Assembly (NCBI RefSeq): GCF_035658495.1
Contig: NZ_CP141945.1
Location: 1 to 64,000, forward strand
DNA: 64,000 nucleotides
Direction of reading: 5' to 3'
Source of the DNA: Novosphingobium sp. RL4
GTDB lineage: Bacteria; Pseudomonadota; Alphaproteobacteria; Sphingomonadales; Sphingomonadaceae
Shown here piece after piece: positions 62,973 through 64,000 of the stretch; position 1 is the stretch's first letter; the number at the start of each line of letters is the position of its first letter. The notes beneath the pieces are model-generated. The model worked only from the letters and a program-made list of their open reading frames with translations. It ran no database searches and was not told the origin of the DNA. Made by a program: the position numbers and the translations under genes.

Positions 62973-63889
62973 CGGGCGATCCTTTCGTTGTAGTCGAGCA
63001 TCGGCCCGGCATCCGGCGTGAAGCCGTAGAGTGGTTCGCCGGGCAGGGCGGCGGCCAGGATCTGGCGCACTTCCAGCAGGCGTTCGAGGTCGATGCCGGT
63101 ATCGAGCCCCATGGCATTGAGCATGAGCACGAGATCCTCGGTCACGAGATTGCCCGAGGCCCCCGGCGCGGCGGGGCAGCCGCCGAGCCCGCCGAGCGAG
63201 GCGTCAAGCGTGGTGATGCCCTCCTCCAGCCCGGCCAGCGCATTGGCGAGGCCGAGCCCGCGCGTGTTGTGGAGGTGGAGCGTGGTCAGCATGTCCGCCC
63301 CCACCGCCGCCCTGACCTTGCGAACCAGCCGCCGGACCTGCGCGGGGTCGGCATAGCCGGTGGTGTCGGACAGGCTGAACTCCTGCGCGCCCGCCTCGGC
63401 CGCGGCAAGGGCGAGGCGCACGACAGTATCCTCCGCGACGGCGCCCTCGATGGTGCAGCCGAACGCCGTGGCGAGGCCGACGGCGAAGTGAACGCCTGCC
63501 GCCCTTGCGATTTCGGATGCGGCCGCGATTTCCGCCAGCATCGCCGGATGGTCCTTGCGCACGTTGCGGATGGAATGGGTCTCGCTCATCGAAAGGGGGA
63601 TCGACATGGCGTGGACACCCGCCTCCACCGCCCGCTGCGCCCCTTTGGCATTGGGCACGAGGGCGACGACGTTGAGCCCCTCGATCCCCCGCGCGAAGCG
63701 GACCAGTTCGGCGGTGTCGGCCATCTGGGGCAGCAGGCTGGGCGGCACGAAGCTGCCCACCTCGATCTCGCGCACCCCGGCGGCGGCCTCTGCGGCGATC
63801 CACGCCTTCTTGGCCTCCAGCGGCATGATCGCCTTGATCGACTGCAACCCGTCACGCGGGCCGACTTCGGAAACGAGTATCTGCGTCAT
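62969..63889 (-). CDS. HMG-CoA lyase-family enzyme
   Basis: A 306-residue TIM-barrel lyase of the HMG-CoA lyase type: VSEVGPRDGLQ at the N-terminus, VGSFVPP, and the loop with catalytic Cys in ASLGGLGGCPAAPGASGN. It cleaves a 3-hydroxyacyl-CoA such as HMG-CoA or citramalyl-CoA to acetyl-CoA plus a keto acid. It overlaps the genes on both sides by four bases, so the operon is tightly coupled. Confidence 0.92.
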   Translation of the reverse strand: MTQILVSEVGPRDGLQSIKAIMPLEAKKAWIAAEAAAGVREIEVGSFVPPSLLPQMADTAELVRFARGIEGLNVVALVPNAKGAQRAVEAGVHAMSIPLSMSETHSIRNVRKDHPAMLAEIAAASEIARAAGVHFAVGLATAFGCTIEGAVAEDTVVRLALAAAEAGAQEFSLSDTTGYADPAQVRRLVRKVRAAVGADMLTTLHLHNTRGLGLANALAGLEEGITTLDASLGGLGGCPAAPGASGNLVTEDLVLMLNAMGLDTGIDLERLLEVRQILAAALPGEPLYGFTPDAGPMLDYNERIAR

Positions 63890-64000
63890 GGTGTTCTTTC
63901 GAGAGTGGCCCCGAGGTAGACCCAGGGCCGCGCCTTGCGGTCGGCCGAGGTCCAGTCCTCGATTTCCGGCAACGACTTGAGCGTGAGGTCGATGGCATCG
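63886..64000 (-). CDS. C-terminal part of a gene cut by the window edge
   Basis: The last 38 codons of a leftward gene are visible, ending ...RPWVYLGATLERTP. Its TGA overlaps the lyase ATG. The fragment is too short to name. Operon position suggests it acts with the CoA-transferase and lyase. Confidence 0.7.
   Translation of the reverse strand, partial: DAIDLTLKSLPEIEDWTSADRKARPWVYLGATLERTP

Overview
The window is GC-rich chromosomal DNA from an alphaproteobacterium. It most resembles a sphingomonad of the Novosphingobium/Sphingobium type. The signs are dense four-base ATGA overlaps, a sphingomonad-style TonB-dependent receptor next to plant-polysaccharide hydrolases, an aerobic CobG/CobF-type cobalamin pathway, and many FAD monooxygenases, aldehyde dehydrogenases and CoA-transferases. 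The genus is an inference. No phage, CRISPR array or rRNA was seen. There is one tRNA, and at most the edge of an insertion sequence at the left end.

Layout. (1) 1-6.8 kb: a secreted VIT/VWA/DUF2135 protein; a divergent lysG-lysE lysine/arginine export pair with a textbook operator between the genes and an unannotated 32-codon membrane-peptide frame coupled to lysE; a PaiB flavoprotein, a secreted hypothetical protein and YbaK. (2) 6.9-12 kb: a compact divergent polyketide locus with methyltransferase and cupredoxin on one side, and ACP, ketosynthase, type III PKS and FAD oxidoreductase on the other. It probably makes a methylated, oxidised resorcinol/pyrone-type lipid. (3) 12.9-20.4 kb: a cobalamin riboswitch followed by cobG-H-I-J, divergent cobK, and cobL-E-M-F. 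These genes cover every step from precorrin-2 to hydrogenobyrinate. (4) 20.4-23.3 kb: an EpsC-type serine acetyltransferase, a TauD-family dioxygenase, and a small conserved-looking protein behind a 565-base gene-free stretch. (5) 23.3-30 kb: a TetR regulator divergent from a complete RND tripartite efflux operon, then tRNA-Ala(GGC).

(6) 30.3-35.4 kb: mixed housekeeping and regulatory genes (LysR, excalibur protein, zinc alcohol dehydrogenase, LytTR regulator, GFA protein, pentapeptide-repeat protein). (7) 35.5-43.9 kb: a galactan-use locus with a FadR-type GntR regulator, a GH2 beta-galactosidase, a GH53 endo-galactanase, a small outer-membrane barrel and a TonB receptor. Four matching 15-base palindromes lie in front of the regulator, the GH2 gene and the receptor, which defines a likely local regulon.

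(8) 44.1-64 kb: a large catabolic region whose substrate is not identifiable from sequence. It holds a Tat-exported amine oxidase, a PuuE-like deacetylase, two FAD aromatic-type monooxygenases, two aldehyde dehydrogenases, an IclR regulator, a zinc alcohol dehydrogenase, a PEP-mutase/isocitrate-lyase family lyase, ATP-dependent hydantoinase/oxoprolinase A and B subunits, and a maleate-isomerase-fold protein that has lost both catalytic cysteines. A sensor kinase follows, then a CaiB CoA-transferase/HMG-CoA-lyase-type operon that runs off the right edge. The gene set suggests stepwise oxidation and ring opening of a nitrogen-containing ring compound to central metabolites. This is the part of the window most likely to be undescribed.
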